DNA of 49,261 nucleotides from an uncultured Oscillospiraceae bacterium. Lineage in GTDB: Bacteria; Bacillota; Clostridia; Oscillospirales; Oscillospiraceae. Positions 17,089 to 24,907 of this stretch are shown here, piece after piece. The stretch is from the NCBI GenBank assembly GCA_944387625.1, contig CALXFQ010000006.1:1-49261 (forward strand), given 5' to 3'. Every line of letters starts with the position of its first letter. Position 1 is the stretch's first letter. The translations under genes were made by a program, and so were the position numbers. The notes below the pieces were generated by a model, which was not told the DNA's origin, did no database searches, and saw only the letters and a list, made by a program, of their open reading frames with translations.

Positions 17089-17123
17089 CCCCCGCCAAAG
17101 TCCGTGCCGGACTTTGGCGGGGG
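17089..17123 (-). terminator. Terminator of metG
   Basis: CCCCCGCCAAAGTCCG and its exact complement form a 16-bp stem with a TGC loop, 18 bp after metG. The downstream run is only moderately T-rich. Confidence 0.75.
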
Positions 17124-17141
17124 AACAGTTCTGCGCAGGGC

Positions 17142-19103
17142 TTATCCCAGCCGCGCGCCGGCAGGGATATCGTCGGAGATCATCACCAAATTCAGCTTCT
17201 CCTCGCCCTTCTCCGTGTGGACGGCGGACAGGAGCATCCCGCAGGACTCCCGGCCCATCATCTTCCGGGGGGGCAGGTTCACGATCGCCACCAGGGTCTT
17301 GCCGATCAGGTCCTCAGGCTTATAGAACTTGGCGATGCCGGAGAGGATCTGCCGGGGGGTGCCGGTGCCGTCGTCCAGGGTGAACTGCAGGAGCTTGTCG
17401 CTCTTCTTCACGTTCTGGCAGTCCAGGACCTTCACCGCCCGCAGATCGCTCTTGCAGAAGGTGTCGAAGTCCACGGTCTGGTCGGTGTAAGGCTCGATCT
17501 CCAAAGCAGGCAGGGCCTCCTTGGCCTTCTGGGCGTTGAATTCCTCGATCTGGGCCAGCTTCTTCGCCGGGTCCAGCCGGGCGAACAGGATCTCCCCGGC
17601 CCCCACCTGGCCCCCCACCGGCAGTACGCCGAAGGTGGTCAGGCTCTCCAGGCCCCCGTCTTCCACGTTGAGCTGGGCCAAGATCCGCTGGGCGGTATCC
17701 GGCAGGTACGGCTCCAGGGCGATGGCGGCGAAGCGGATGGCCTCCAGCAGATTATACAGCACGGTGCCCAGCCGGGGATGGTCCGCCTCGTTCTTGGCTA
17801 AGGCCCAGGGGGCGGTCTCGTCGATATACTTGTTGGCCCGGCGCAGCAGCACGAAGATCTCGTCGATCGCCTCGGAGACCTTCAGCTCGTCCATCTTAGC
17901 GGCCACCTTGCCGGGCATAGCCAGGGCCACGGCCTTCAGCTCCTCGTCCACCGGCTCCGGGGTGGTGGGGGCCATGATCTTGCCGCCGAAGTACTTGTTG
18001 TCCATGGCGATGGTCCGATTCACCAGGTTGCCCAGGATGTTGGCAAGCTCGCTGTTGATCCGCTCGATGATCAGCTCATAGGTCATGATGCCGTCGGCGG
18101 CGAAGGGCATCTCGTGGAGGACGAAGTAGCGGATGGCGTCCACCCCGAACAGCTCCACCAGATCGTCGGCGTAGATCATGTTGCCCTTGCTCTTGGACAT
18201 CTTGTCCCCCTTCACCAGCAGCCAGGGGTGGCCGAAGACCTGCTTGGGCAGGGGCTCGCCCATGCTCATCAGGAAGATGGGCCAGTAGATGGTGTGGAAG
18301 CGGACGATGTCCTTGCCGATCAGGTGCAGATCCGCCGGCCAGAACCGCTTATAATGCTCGTCGTGGTCGCCGTCCGGATCGTAGCCGCAGAAGGTGATAT
18401 AGTTGGACAGGGCGTCCAGCCACACATAGCTCACATGGCCCGGGGCGAAGTCCAGCGGCACGCCCCAGGTGAAGCTGCTGCGGGACACGCACAGGTCCTG
18501 AAGGCCCGGCTTGAGGAAGTTGTTGATCATCTCGTTCCTCCGGCTCTCCGGCTGGATGAAGTCGGGATGGGTCTGGATATACTCCATGAGCTGGTCGGCG
18601 TACTTGCTCATCCGGAAGAAGTAGGCCTCCTCCTCCGCGTCCACACAGGGCCGGCCGCAGTCGGGGCATTTGCCGTCCACCAGCTGGCTCTCGGTCCAGA
18701 AGCTCTCACAGGGGGTGCAGTACTTGCCCACATACTTGCCCTTGTAGATATCCCCCTTCTCGTACATCTTTCGGAAGATCTTCTGGACCTTGGCCTTGTG
18801 CTCCGGGTCGGTGGTGCGGACGAACCGATCGTAGGTGGTGTTCATCAGGTCCCAGATCCGGCGGATCTGGCCGGCCACCTGGTCCACATACTCCTGGGGG
18901 CTGATCCCGGCGGCCTCGGCCTTCTGCTGGATCTTCTGGCCATGCTCGTCGGTGCCGGTCTGGAAGTAGACGTCGTAGCCCTGCTGGCGCTTGAACCGGG
19001 CGATGGCATCGGCCAGGACGATCTCGTAGGTGTTGCCGATGTGGGGCTTGGCGGACGTATAGGCGATGGCGGTGGAAATGTAATAAGGTCTTTTCTCAGT
19101 CAT
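17142..19103 (-). CDS. metG: Methionyl-tRNA synthetase
   Basis: 653 aa, the dimeric long form. The class I HIGH-type motif is PHIG in YTSAKPHIGNTYEIVLAD; a zinc knuckle is seen as CTPC...CPDCGRPC; KMSKS is exact (DKMSKSKGN, near 300); an anticodon-binding helical domain follows, and a C-terminal EMAP/tRNA-binding dimerisation domain spans about 545-653 (FCKSDLRAVKVLDC...NLPPRKMMG). The start ATG 19103 has AGGAGG six bases upstream; in-frame codons further upstream lie in the T-box leader. Expression is probably induced when tRNA-Met is uncharged. Confidence 0.97.
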   Translation of the reverse strand: MTEKRPYYISTAIAYTSAKPHIGNTYEIVLADAIARFKRQQGYDVYFQTGTDEHGQKIQQKAEAAGISPQEYVDQVAGQIRRIWDLMNTTYDRFVRTTDPEHKAKVQKIFRKMYEKGDIYKGKYVGKYCTPCESFWTESQLVDGKCPDCGRPCVDAEEEAYFFRMSKYADQLMEYIQTHPDFIQPESRRNEMINNFLKPGLQDLCVSRSSFTWGVPLDFAPGHVSYVWLDALSNYITFCGYDPDGDHDEHYKRFWPADLHLIGKDIVRFHTIYWPIFLMSMGEPLPKQVFGHPWLLVKGDKMSKSKGNMIYADDLVELFGVDAIRYFVLHEMPFAADGIMTYELIIERINSELANILGNLVNRTIAMDNKYFGGKIMAPTTPEPVDEELKAVALAMPGKVAAKMDELKVSEAIDEIFVLLRRANKYIDETAPWALAKNEADHPRLGTVLYNLLEAIRFAAIALEPYLPDTAQRILAQLNVEDGGLESLTTFGVLPVGGQVGAGEILFARLDPAKKLAQIEEFNAQKAKEALPALEIEPYTDQTVDFDTFCKSDLRAVKVLDCQNVKKSDKLLQFTLDDGTGTPRQILSGIAKFYKPEDLIGKTLVAIVNLPPRKMMGRESCGMLLSAVHTEKGEEKLNLVMISDDIPAGARLG

Positions 19104-19115
19104 ATGGCTCCTCCT

Positions 19116-19152
19116 AAAAAATAGATGATCGCCCTTGAAAAACTCAAGGGCG
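19116..19152 (-). terminator. T-box terminator upstream of metG
   Basis: CGCCCTTGA and TCAAGGGCG pair around GTTTT on the minus strand; TTTTTT follows nine bases later, directly before the metG ribosome site. Confidence 0.75.
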
Positions 19153-19345
19153 ACGAAAAAACGACGCGGTACCACCTTGTTTCGCAGAAAATTCTGCCTC
19201 TTGGCGCTGTAACGGGCGTCCCCGGGGCGGCCTAAACTACTCGACCGTCCGGCTCCGAGACCATGTTCCGCCGCCCGCGCCGTGCCTCTTTCCACCCACC
19301 GAGGCTCTCTGACCGGCTGTTTCGGCGTACTCTTCTCTTCCCAGC
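19153..19345 (-). ncRNA. T-box leader, probable methionine specificity
   Basis: The minus strand carries the exact T-box core GGTGGTACCGCG (19165-19176), the AGAGAG distal Stem I motif (19305-19310), GAGTAG and CGTTA motifs between them, and a GGAACATGGTCTC segment in the position of the specifier loop whose ATG (19262-19264) reads as a Met codon. A terminator and metG follow. Uncharged tRNA-Met would pair with the specifier and the antiterminator bulge and allow read-through. Confidence 0.9.
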
Positions 19346-19363
19346 CTTTTCTATCACCTTATA

Positions 19364-19393
19364 AGTATACCCGAAAATGCCTGGTTTTGTCAA
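19364..19393 (-). promoter_or_regulatory. Promoter of the metG T-box transcript
   Basis: Minus-strand TTGACA (19388-19393), 18 bp, TATACT (19364-19369). The -35 hexamer overlaps the stop codon of the upstream DUF1934 gene (19390-19392). Confidence 0.78.
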
Positions 19394-19815
19394 GGGTTTG
19401 GCCGGATATCCAGATGATATTCCACCACACCGCCGACGCTCTGCTCGATATCGATGCCGTAGGTCAGGTCCAAAGTGCCCCCGTCCCCGTCGATCTTGTA
19501 GGCGATCTTGGTGGCGCACACCCCGATCATCAGGGCGCCGGCCTCCATCTGGTACAGCGACTCATGGAGCACCCCCAGCTGGAACACCATCCGGGACTGG
19601 AGCGCCCCTTTGCGCTCCAGGGTGAGCTTGTCCGGCTCCACCTGGAAGGTGGTGGTGACCCCCTCCAAGCCGGTGAGGGCGCTCTCTTCATAGGAGATGG
19701 TCCATCCGGCTTCCGTCTTTTCCAGGGTCCCTTCGGTGACCAGCTCGATCACCTCCGGGTCCAGGTCGTGGTAATACTGCTTGCCCTGGATCGTAAGGAT
19801 CACATTTTTCTTCAT
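19390..19815 (-). CDS. DUF1934 (YwiB-like) beta-barrel protein
   Basis: 141 aa, cytoplasmic. It begins KKNVILTIQGKQYY and ends with a beta-rich GGTLDLTYGIDIEQSVGG stretch, the pattern of the DUF1934/YwiB family, whose members have a calycin-like barrel and unknown function. GGAGG is five bases before ATG 19815; longer in-frame starts cross the divergent promoter region. No terminator separates it from metG, so some read-through into metG is possible. Confidence 0.8.
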   Translation of the reverse strand: MKKNVILTIQGKQYYHDLDPEVIELVTEGTLEKTEAGWTISYEESALTGLEGVTTTFQVEPDKLTLERKGALQSRMVFQLGVLHESLYQMEAGALMIGVCATKIAYKIDGDGGTLDLTYGIDIEQSVGGVVEYHLDIRPNP

Positions 19816-19880
19816 TTTATCCTCCATCAGACCGGCCGCTCTCTGGGAACGGCCCCGGCAAAAAATTAACATTTTCCCTC

Positions 19881-19908
19881 TGGACTTACACGCCCCAACT
19901 GGTATAAT
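19881..19908 (+). promoter_or_regulatory. Promoter of the 135-aa conserved hypothetical
   Basis: TGGACT (19881-19886), 16 bp, TATAAT (19903-19908) with extended -10 TGG; the -10 is strong and the -35 weak. Confidence 0.6.
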
Positions 19909-19933
19909 GGATCCATGAAAAGGAGGGATACGG

Positions 19934-20341
19934 ATGCAGATCGAATTGACCACCAAGGAGTTCCGCAGGCTCCTGGATCTGGTATACATCGGGAACTGGA
20001 TCCTCAATTCCACCCGGGGCGAAGATCGGTTCGCCGATTACGACGCCCTGGAGAGCAAGCTCTTCGGCCTGTGCCGGCAAAACCGGATGGAGGCCCTGGT
20101 CCAGGAATGGAACGGCCAGGATATCCCCTCCAAGGCCTACACCGAGGGCGGGATCCACGAGGCGATCGGCGTGTATGAGGACACGGTGTTTTATGAGATC
20201 CTGGCCGAGGAGCTGTCCCGGCGGGATATGGACTATCCCCCGATCACCGAGGACAACTACGACGAGATTCAGGCCCGGATGCAGCAGTACATGGACGAAT
20301 TCCAGCTCTCCGGCGTGGACAAGCTGGTATTGGAGAACTGA
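19934..20341 (+). CDS. Conserved hypothetical protein, 135 aa
   Basis: Not assigned to a named family. It is an acidic helical cytoplasmic protein without membrane segments or Cys clusters. It starts with IELTTKEFRRLLDLVYIGNWILN and has conserved-looking acidic/aromatic blocks YDALESKLFGL and DTVFYEILAEELSRRDM. The pattern resembles a small uncharacterised family in Firmicutes that I recall by sequence feel only. AGGAGG is eight bases before the ATG. A second weak ORF and two hairpins follow. Confidence 0.8.
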   Translation: MQIELTTKEFRRLLDLVYIGNWILNSTRGEDRFADYDALESKLFGLCRQNRMEALVQEWNGQDIPSKAYTEGGIHEAIGVYEDTVFYEILAEELSRRDMDYPPITEDNYDEIQARMQQYMDEFQLSGVDKLVLEN

Positions 20342-20352
20342 AAGGAGCGCTG

Positions 20353-20427
20353 TTGGCCGATGGCCCATCCCCTTTCGGTATGTTCCGCCAGGGCATACCT
20401 GGCGGAAACTACGACCCAGCAGTATGA
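20353..20427 (+). CDS. Possible 24-aa small ORF with TTG start
   Basis: AAGGAG (20342-20347) is 5 nt before a TTG codon that opens a 24-codon frame (start MADGPSPFGM, end YDPAV) and stops at TGA 20425-20427, immediately before the terminator stem. The middle of the frame is the perfect hairpin at 20382-20409, so the coding look may be accidental. It lies just after the stop of the 135-aa gene. Function unknown. Confidence 0.3.
   Translation: MADGPSPFGMFRQGIPGGNYDPAV
20382..20409. repeat. Perfect inverted repeat
   Basis: GTTCCGCCAGG, loop GCATA, CCTGGCGGAAC-type arm: an 11-bp perfect hairpin with no T-tract, 19 bp before the actual terminator. Confidence 0.8.
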
Positions 20428-20450
20428 GGACGGCTCAGGCCGTCCTTTTT
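20428..20450 (+). terminator. Terminator after the 135-aa gene
   Basis: GGACGGC, TCAG-type loop, GCCGTCC, then TTTTT. It ends next to the convergent murC stop. Confidence 0.82.
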
Positions 20451-21808
20451 CATTTCAGCAAGGCATCCCCTGCCCGGTAGATGTCCCCCGCGCCTACGGT
20501 GATCACCACATCCCCGGGCCGGACCAGCGCCCGGAGCTTTTCCGTGACCTCCGGCAGCGTCCGGCAGTAGCAGGAGCCGGGGATCCGCGCCTGCAGGTCT
20601 TTCGAGGAGATCCCTAAGTCGTTGCGCTCCCGGGCGGCGTAGATCTCCGCCAGGATCAGCACGTCCGGCTTCCGCAGTTCCCGGATAAAGTCCTGGAACA
20701 GGGCGTGGGTCCGGGTATAGGTGTGGGGCTGGAAGGCCATGACCAGCCGCTTCCCGCCCATGGACCGCACCGCCTCGATGGTGGCGGCCAGCTCACCGGG
20801 GTGATGGGCGTAGTCGTCATACACCAGCGCGCCGTTGTACGTTCCCTTGAATTGGAGCCGCCGGTCCGCGCCGCCAAAGGTCGCCAGGCCCCTGGCCACC
20901 GCCTCTCCCGGTACTTTCAAAGCCCAGGCCGCGGCGGCCGCCGCCAGGGCGTTGAGCACGTTGTGCCGGCCCAGGACCTGCAGCTCCAGATGGCAGTAGA
21001 CCTGCCCGTCACACACCACGTCAAAGCGGCGGTAGTCCTGGGACACGTTCTCCGGCCGGATCCGGTTCTGAGGGCCGAAGCCGAAGGAGATGTAATCCAG
21101 CCCCTCCAAAGCCTCCACGGTGTTGGCGTCATCCCCATTGGCGATGACCCGGTCGGTGGCAAGCTGGGCAAACTGGTGGAAGGAGTTCTCGATGGCCTTC
21201 AGGTCCTTGAAGTAATCCAGGTGATCTTCTTCGATGTTCAGCACCACCGCCAGGGTGGGATAGAAATTCAGGAAGGAGTCACAATACTCACAGCTCTCCA
21301 TGATGATCGTGTCCCCATGGCCCACCCGGTGGCCGGCGTGGAGCATGGGCAGATATCCGCCGATCATCACCGTAGGGTCCCACTGAGCCGCCATGAGGAT
21401 GTGGGTCATCATGGAGGTGGCGGTGGTCTTGCCGTGGGTGCCGGAGAAGCAGATCGCGTGGCGGTACTGCTGCATGATCACGCCCCAGGCCTGTGCACGC
21501 TCGAAGATCGGGATCCCGGCGGCCCGGGCGGCCTGGATCTCCGGGTTGTCGTTGTGGGCGGCGGCGGTGCGGATGACGCACTCCGCCCCCTGGATATTCT
21601 CCGCCCGGTGGCCGATCGCCACCCGGATCCCGTGGGCGATCAGCTCGTCGGTGGAAACGGAAGAATTCATGTCCGAGCCGGTGACGATCACCCCCATGCC
21701 CTGGAGCACCAGGCCCAGCGGCCGCATGGACACGCCGCCGATGCCCACCAGATGGATCCGGCGGCCCGGCTGGATATACTGCTTTAAAGCTTCATTACGT
21801 TCGCTCAT
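20450..21808 (-). CDS. murC: UDP-N-acetylmuramate--L-alanine ligase
   Basis: 452 aa. MurC adds the first residue of the peptidoglycan stem peptide. Seen: the nucleotide-binding start IHLVGIGGVSMRPLG, the ATP loop FSGTHGKTT near 120, EEDHLDYFKDL, the Mur central NVLNALAAAAAAW block, YDDYAHHPGE, and the C-terminal AFQPHTYTRT. The start is ambiguous: ATG 21820 touches GGAGG, while ATG 21808 is 12 nt from it; I prefer 21808. It is a single gene and not part of a mur cluster here. Confidence 0.95.
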   Translation of the reverse strand: MSERNEALKQYIQPGRRIHLVGIGGVSMRPLGLVLQGMGVIVTGSDMNSSVSTDELIAHGIRVAIGHRAENIQGAECVIRTAAAHNDNPEIQAARAAGIPIFERAQAWGVIMQQYRHAICFSGTHGKTTATSMMTHILMAAQWDPTVMIGGYLPMLHAGHRVGHGDTIIMESCEYCDSFLNFYPTLAVVLNIEEDHLDYFKDLKAIENSFHQFAQLATDRVIANGDDANTVEALEGLDYISFGFGPQNRIRPENVSQDYRRFDVVCDGQVYCHLELQVLGRHNVLNALAAAAAAWALKVPGEAVARGLATFGGADRRLQFKGTYNGALVYDDYAHHPGELAATIEAVRSMGGKRLVMAFQPHTYTRTHALFQDFIRELRKPDVLILAEIYAARERNDLGISSKDLQARIPGSCYCRTLPEVTEKLRALVRPGDVVITVGAGDIYRAGDALLK

Positions 21809-21849
21809 ATGGAAAAACATCCTCCGATGTGATAAAGTCCAACCTGTAT

Positions 21850-21878
21850 ATTATAAACCGATCCGAAGGGATTTACAA
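21850..21878 (-). promoter_or_regulatory. Promoter of murC
   Basis: Minus-strand TTGTAA (21873-21878), 17 bp, TATAAT (21850-21855). Confidence 0.75.
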
Positions 21879-21947
21879 CTGTGATACTTGCCAAAAACAT
21901 TCGGATATTGCCAGACTTTTCTCCACTTTTTCGGACCGATGGGGCGC

Positions 21948-22718
21948 TCAGCCGATCAGCTCTTCCAGAAGGCCGGCCAATTCCCGCCAGTCCTCCCCTT
22001 CATATTCCCAACGGCGGCAGTCCTTCCCCGCCCGGCGCAGATCCAGCGCCGGGTCCGCCGGCGCCTGGTCCGGGGGCGTCAGGCCGGTGTGCATATAGAC
22101 CGTGGCGATCCCCATGGCCCTGGCCCCGGCGATGTCCGTATCCCGGTCGTTGCCGATCATCAGGCACTTGTGTATATCCAGTCCCCGCTCCTCCACCAGC
22201 GCCTGATAGAACCGCCGGTCCGGCTTCCGGCAGCGGCAGTCCGAGGACAGACAGATCCCGTCCAGCTGCTGTGCCAGCCCCAGGTGCTCCAGCTCGAACG
22301 CCGTGAATACCCGCTGGGCGTTGCTCAGCAGCCAAAGCCTGGCCCCTTTTCGGCGCAGGGCCGCCAACGCCTCCACCGCCCCGGGATAGACCCGGATATA
22401 GTCCGTAGAGCAGATCCGGAACAGCTGGGCCGCCTGGACCCCCAGGGCCGGGGCGCCGCGCTCTATGCCCTTGGCCCGGAACAGCGCCTCCATCAGCTCC
22501 TCGAAAGGTACGTCGGGGAAGCACTCATAGCTCTGGCCCATGGTGGCTTCCCGCTCCTTCAGAAGCTGTCGGAAAGCCGCCTCCAGCTCGCCGGGGGCGT
22601 AGCCTGCGCCATAGTATCCAAAAAACAGGGCCGTCTTCTCCCACACCCGGTGGTCTTCCTGGGTGTGGATATCCACCAGCGTGCCGTAAAGGTCAAAGAT
22701 CAGGTCCGTGTAGGTCAT
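21948..22718 (-). CDS. HAD-superfamily hydrolase
   Basis: 256 aa, cytoplasmic. HAD motif I is FDLYGTL, with Tyr in the place of the second Asp of the usual phosphatase motif DxDxT; motif II lies in LWLLSNAQR, the motif III Lys in CRKPDRRFY, and motif IV in MIGNDRDTDIAGARAMG. An all-helical cap (about 20-95) places it in subfamily I (YjjG/haloacid-dehalogenase-like). The substrate is unknown; phosphatase activity on a small metabolite is the default guess. GGGAGG is eight bases before the ATG. Confidence 0.88.
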   Translation of the reverse strand: MTYTDLIFDLYGTLVDIHTQEDHRVWEKTALFFGYYGAGYAPGELEAAFRQLLKEREATMGQSYECFPDVPFEELMEALFRAKGIERGAPALGVQAAQLFRICSTDYIRVYPGAVEALAALRRKGARLWLLSNAQRVFTAFELEHLGLAQQLDGICLSSDCRCRKPDRRFYQALVEERGLDIHKCLMIGNDRDTDIAGARAMGIATVYMHTGLTPPDQAPADPALDLRRAGKDCRRWEYEGEDWRELAGLLEELIG

Positions 22719-22741
22719 GCTCGTGCCTCCCTTTTCTTTAT

Positions 22742-22770
22742 ATCATACCACATTTTCACCGGGAAGTCGA
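22742..22770 (-). promoter_or_regulatory. Promoter of the HAD hydrolase gene
   Basis: Minus-strand TCGACT (22765-22770), 17 bp, TATGAT (22742-22747) with extended -10 TGG. Confidence 0.6.
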
Positions 22771-22831
22771 TCCGGCGGCGGCATTTTGACCGTTCACGGC
22801 GAACATTTATCCTTGTACGAAAAAACAATGC

Positions 22832-22859
22832 TTGCATTTATGAAAATATATGGTACAAT
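22832..22859 (+). promoter_or_regulatory. Promoter of the ACT-domain gene
   Basis: TTGCAT (22832-22837), 16 bp, TACAAT (22854-22859) with extended -10 TGG. Confidence 0.7.
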
Positions 22860-22872
22860 AATGATCGAACAT

Positions 22873-22892
22873 TTACCGACTTTGTCGGTGTT
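22873..22892 (+). terminator. Small hairpin with T-run in the leader of the ACT-domain gene
   Basis: ACCGAC-TTT-GTCGGT followed after five bases by TTTTTT, inside the 5' leader. It could be a weak attenuator; no leader peptide or known aptamer was recognised. Confidence 0.4.
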
Positions 22893-22915
22893 ACTTTTTT
22901 CCTTCGGAGGTCGAT

Positions 22916-23359
22916 ATGATGAACACTTCCCCGAAATACTACATCGTGGAAGCTTCCGCGCTGCCGGAAGTATTTCTGAAAGTCGCGGAGGCCAAGCGTC
23001 TGCTGGCTACGGGCCAGGCATCCACAGTCAACGAGGCCACCAAGCTCACGGATATCAGCCGCAGTGCTTTCTACAAGTACCGGGACGCGGTACAGCCCTT
23101 TCAGAAGAGCAATGTGAGCCGGGTGATCACCTTCCAGTTCGTGCTCCACGACGTGCCTGGAGTGCTCTCCGCCCTGCTCAACGCCTTTACCCAGCAAAAT
23201 ACCAACCTGCTGACCATCAACTCCATCACCCCCTCCAACGGCACCGCCCTGGTGACGATCTCCGCCGAGACCACCGACATGGGCGTGACCCTGGACGAGA
23301 TGATGGCCCTGCTGATCCAGACCCCCGGCGTGATCAAGGCCGAAGTGGTAGCCGGCTGA
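22916..23359 (+). CDS. ACT-domain protein, UPF0735/PheB type
   Basis: 147 aa. The N-terminal half (about 1-65) is helical, with ATGQASTVNEATKLTDISRSAFYKYRD resembling a small helix-turn-helix. The C-terminal half (about 69-144) is a single ACT domain (VSRVITFQFVLHDVPGVLSALL...NSITPSNGTALVTISAET). ACT domains bind amino acids and regulate enzymes or transcription. The family was named PheB from a B. subtilis neighbour of pheA, but its function is not settled. Here the next gene is an aspartokinase that itself lacks ACT domains. GGAGG lies five bases before ATG 22916. Confidence 0.88.
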   Translation: MMNTSPKYYIVEASALPEVFLKVAEAKRLLATGQASTVNEATKLTDISRSAFYKYRDAVQPFQKSNVSRVITFQFVLHDVPGVLSALLNAFTQQNTNLLTINSITPSNGTALVTISAETTDMGVTLDEMMALLIQTPGVIKAEVVAG

Positions 23360-23373
23360 TCGGATGCATCCTT

Positions 23374-23404
23374 GCGGAGCGAGCGCTGCTTGCTCCGCTT
23401 TTTT
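23374..23404 (+). terminator. Terminator after the ACT-domain gene
   Basis: GCGGAGC (23374-23380) and GCTCCGC (23392-23398), with inner AGC/GCT pairing, followed by TTTTTT. Confidence 0.8.
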
Positions 23405-23452
23405 CCGCACCAAACGTCCCCATCCGACATAGGCTGGAGCGGAGGTGATGGG

Positions 23453-24196
23453 ATGCTGATCGTAGAAAAGTATGGCGGGTCTTCCCTGGCTACCGCCCAG
23501 CGGGTGGCCGCGGCGGCGGACCGGGCGGCGGACCATGTTCGCGCGGGCCACCGGGTGGTGGTCGTGGTCTCCGCCCAGGGGGATACCACGGACCAGCTTT
23601 TGTCCCTGGCAACGCAGGTGTCCGACAGGCCCTCTCCCCGGGAACTGGATATGTGCCTGACCGCCGGAGAGCAGATCTGTGCCGCCCTGATGGCTATGGC
23701 CCTGGGGGCGCTGGGGGTCGACGCGGTGAGCCTCACCGCCGCCCAGGCGGGGATCCGCACCGATGGGACCCATGGGGACGCCCGGCCCATCGGCCTGGCC
23801 ACGGACCGGATCTGGCGGGAGCTGGCCCGGGGGCGGACGGTGGTGGTGACTGGCTTCCAGGGAGTATCCCAGGCAGGAGAGATCACCACCCTGGGCCGTG
23901 GCGGTTCGGATACCACCGCCGTGGCCCTGGCGGCCTATCTTGGGGCGGATAAGTGCCTGATCTACACCGACGTGGACGGGGTCTATGACCGGGACCCCCG
24001 GAAGTTCCCCGACGCCCAACGGTTCGACCGGATCGGTCATGATCAGATGCTGGCCCTGGCCCGGGGCGGCGCCCAGGTCCTCCATGACCGAAGCGTGGAG
24101 CTGGCAAAGCAATACCATGTCCCCATCCAGGTCCTGTCCTCCTTCCGCCCAGGCCCAGGCACGCTCGTCACCGACGAGCCCCCGGACCAGCCATAG
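23453..24196 (+). CDS. Aspartate kinase, catalytic domain only
   Basis: 247 aa. A complete amino-acid kinase fold of the aspartokinase type: KYGGSS at the N-terminus, [48 protein letters not shown], and [18 protein letters not shown]. Aspartokinases phosphorylate aspartate, the first step to lysine/DAP, threonine and methionine. Normal enzymes run to about 400 aa with two C-terminal ACT domains; here the chain stops soon after the catalytic core (VLSSF...), so the allosteric part is missing. No frameshifted remainder follows. GGAGG is seven bases before ATG 23453. The usual partner hom is not nearby. Confidence 0.88.
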   Translation: MLIVEKYGGSSLATAQRVAAAADRAADHVRAGHRVVVVVSAQGDTTDQLLSLATQVSDRPSPRELDMCLTAGEQICAALMAMALGALGVDAVSLTAAQAGIRTDGTHGDARPIGLATDRIWRELARGRTVVVTGFQGVSQAGEITTLGRGGSDTTAVALAAYLGADKCLIYTDVDGVYDRDPRKFPDAQRFDRIGHDQMLALARGGAQVLHDRSVELAKQYHVPIQVLSSFRPGPGTLVTDEPPDQP

Positions 24197-24198
24197 CA

Positions 24199-24231
24199 AA
24201 CGCCCATGCGGTCTGATGCCGCATGGGCGTT
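24199..24231. terminator. Hairpin after the aspartokinase gene
   Basis: AACGCCCATGCGG and CCGCATGGGCGTT form a perfect 13-bp stem; no T-tract follows, so termination is uncertain. Confidence 0.55.
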
Positions 24232-24268
24232 GACAATGGGATAGGATCGATCAGGAGCCGCCACCGTT

Positions 24269-24871
24269 TTAAAGGATGAACCGCTCAATAGCCCGGACGG
24301 TCTTCCCGATCTGGGCGTTGGTGGTGTTGACGCACAGATCATCGTTCCCTTTATCGCCCCATTCCTGGTCTGTGTAGAATCGGTAATAGCGCGCTCTCTT
24401 TTTATCGATGGACATGATCTTCTGCCGCAGGGCTTTGTCTGTCAGCTCTTCCGCGTCCGCTCCTTTTTCCCGGCAACGCGCGATCTTGGAAGCCATATCC
24501 GCATATACAAACAATCGAAAGGGCCTCAGATCTCGCAAAATGTAGTCGGCGCGTCGTCCCACGATCACGCAGTCGGACCGCTCGGCCGCTTCCTGTATGA
24601 TCTTGCTCTCCTGCAAATAAAAGTTCAGATTTTATGCCACGGCGTCGTTTGTTGGCAGGCCAAACGCCCGGGCCGTTGTGATCGGGAGCAAAGGAAGCGG
24701 GCGCTGGGCCGCCATATAGCGAATGTATGCCTCCGCTTCCGGGTCCCTTTCTATCAAGGCGGTCACGATCTGCTGGTCATAGTAGGCGATCTTCATTGCT
24801 TCCGCCAATCGCCTGCCTACCTCCCGGCCACCGCTTCCAAATTCACGACTGATCGTAATGATCCTATTCAT
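24269..24871 (-). pseudogene. Cytidylate-kinase-like protein, interrupted by an in-frame TAA
   Basis: Both halves lie in the same frame. The 5' part (24632-24871, 79 codons) begins NRIITISREFGSGGREVGRRLAEAM, the P-loop block of the cytidylate-kinase-like family. The 3' part (24269-24631) carries VIVGRRADYILRD, FVYADMASKIAR, KKRARYYRFYTDQEWGD and a C-terminal helix, and only TAA at 24632-24634 separates them. Rejoined, about 200 aa is the family's usual size. In Clostridia such genes often sit near transporters and their true substrate is unknown. AAGGAGG precedes the start, 36 bp after the membrane-protein gene. Nonsense mutation, sequencing error or recoding are the options; the first is most likely. 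Confidence 0.82.
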
Positions 24872-24907
24872 AAAAAACGCCTCCTTAAAATGTGTTCTTC
24901 CACAGCC

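Noticed and set aside
20360..20617. Plus-strand frame starting at ATG 20360
   Set aside because: It reads through the terminator into murC antisense; the TTG frame is better supported.
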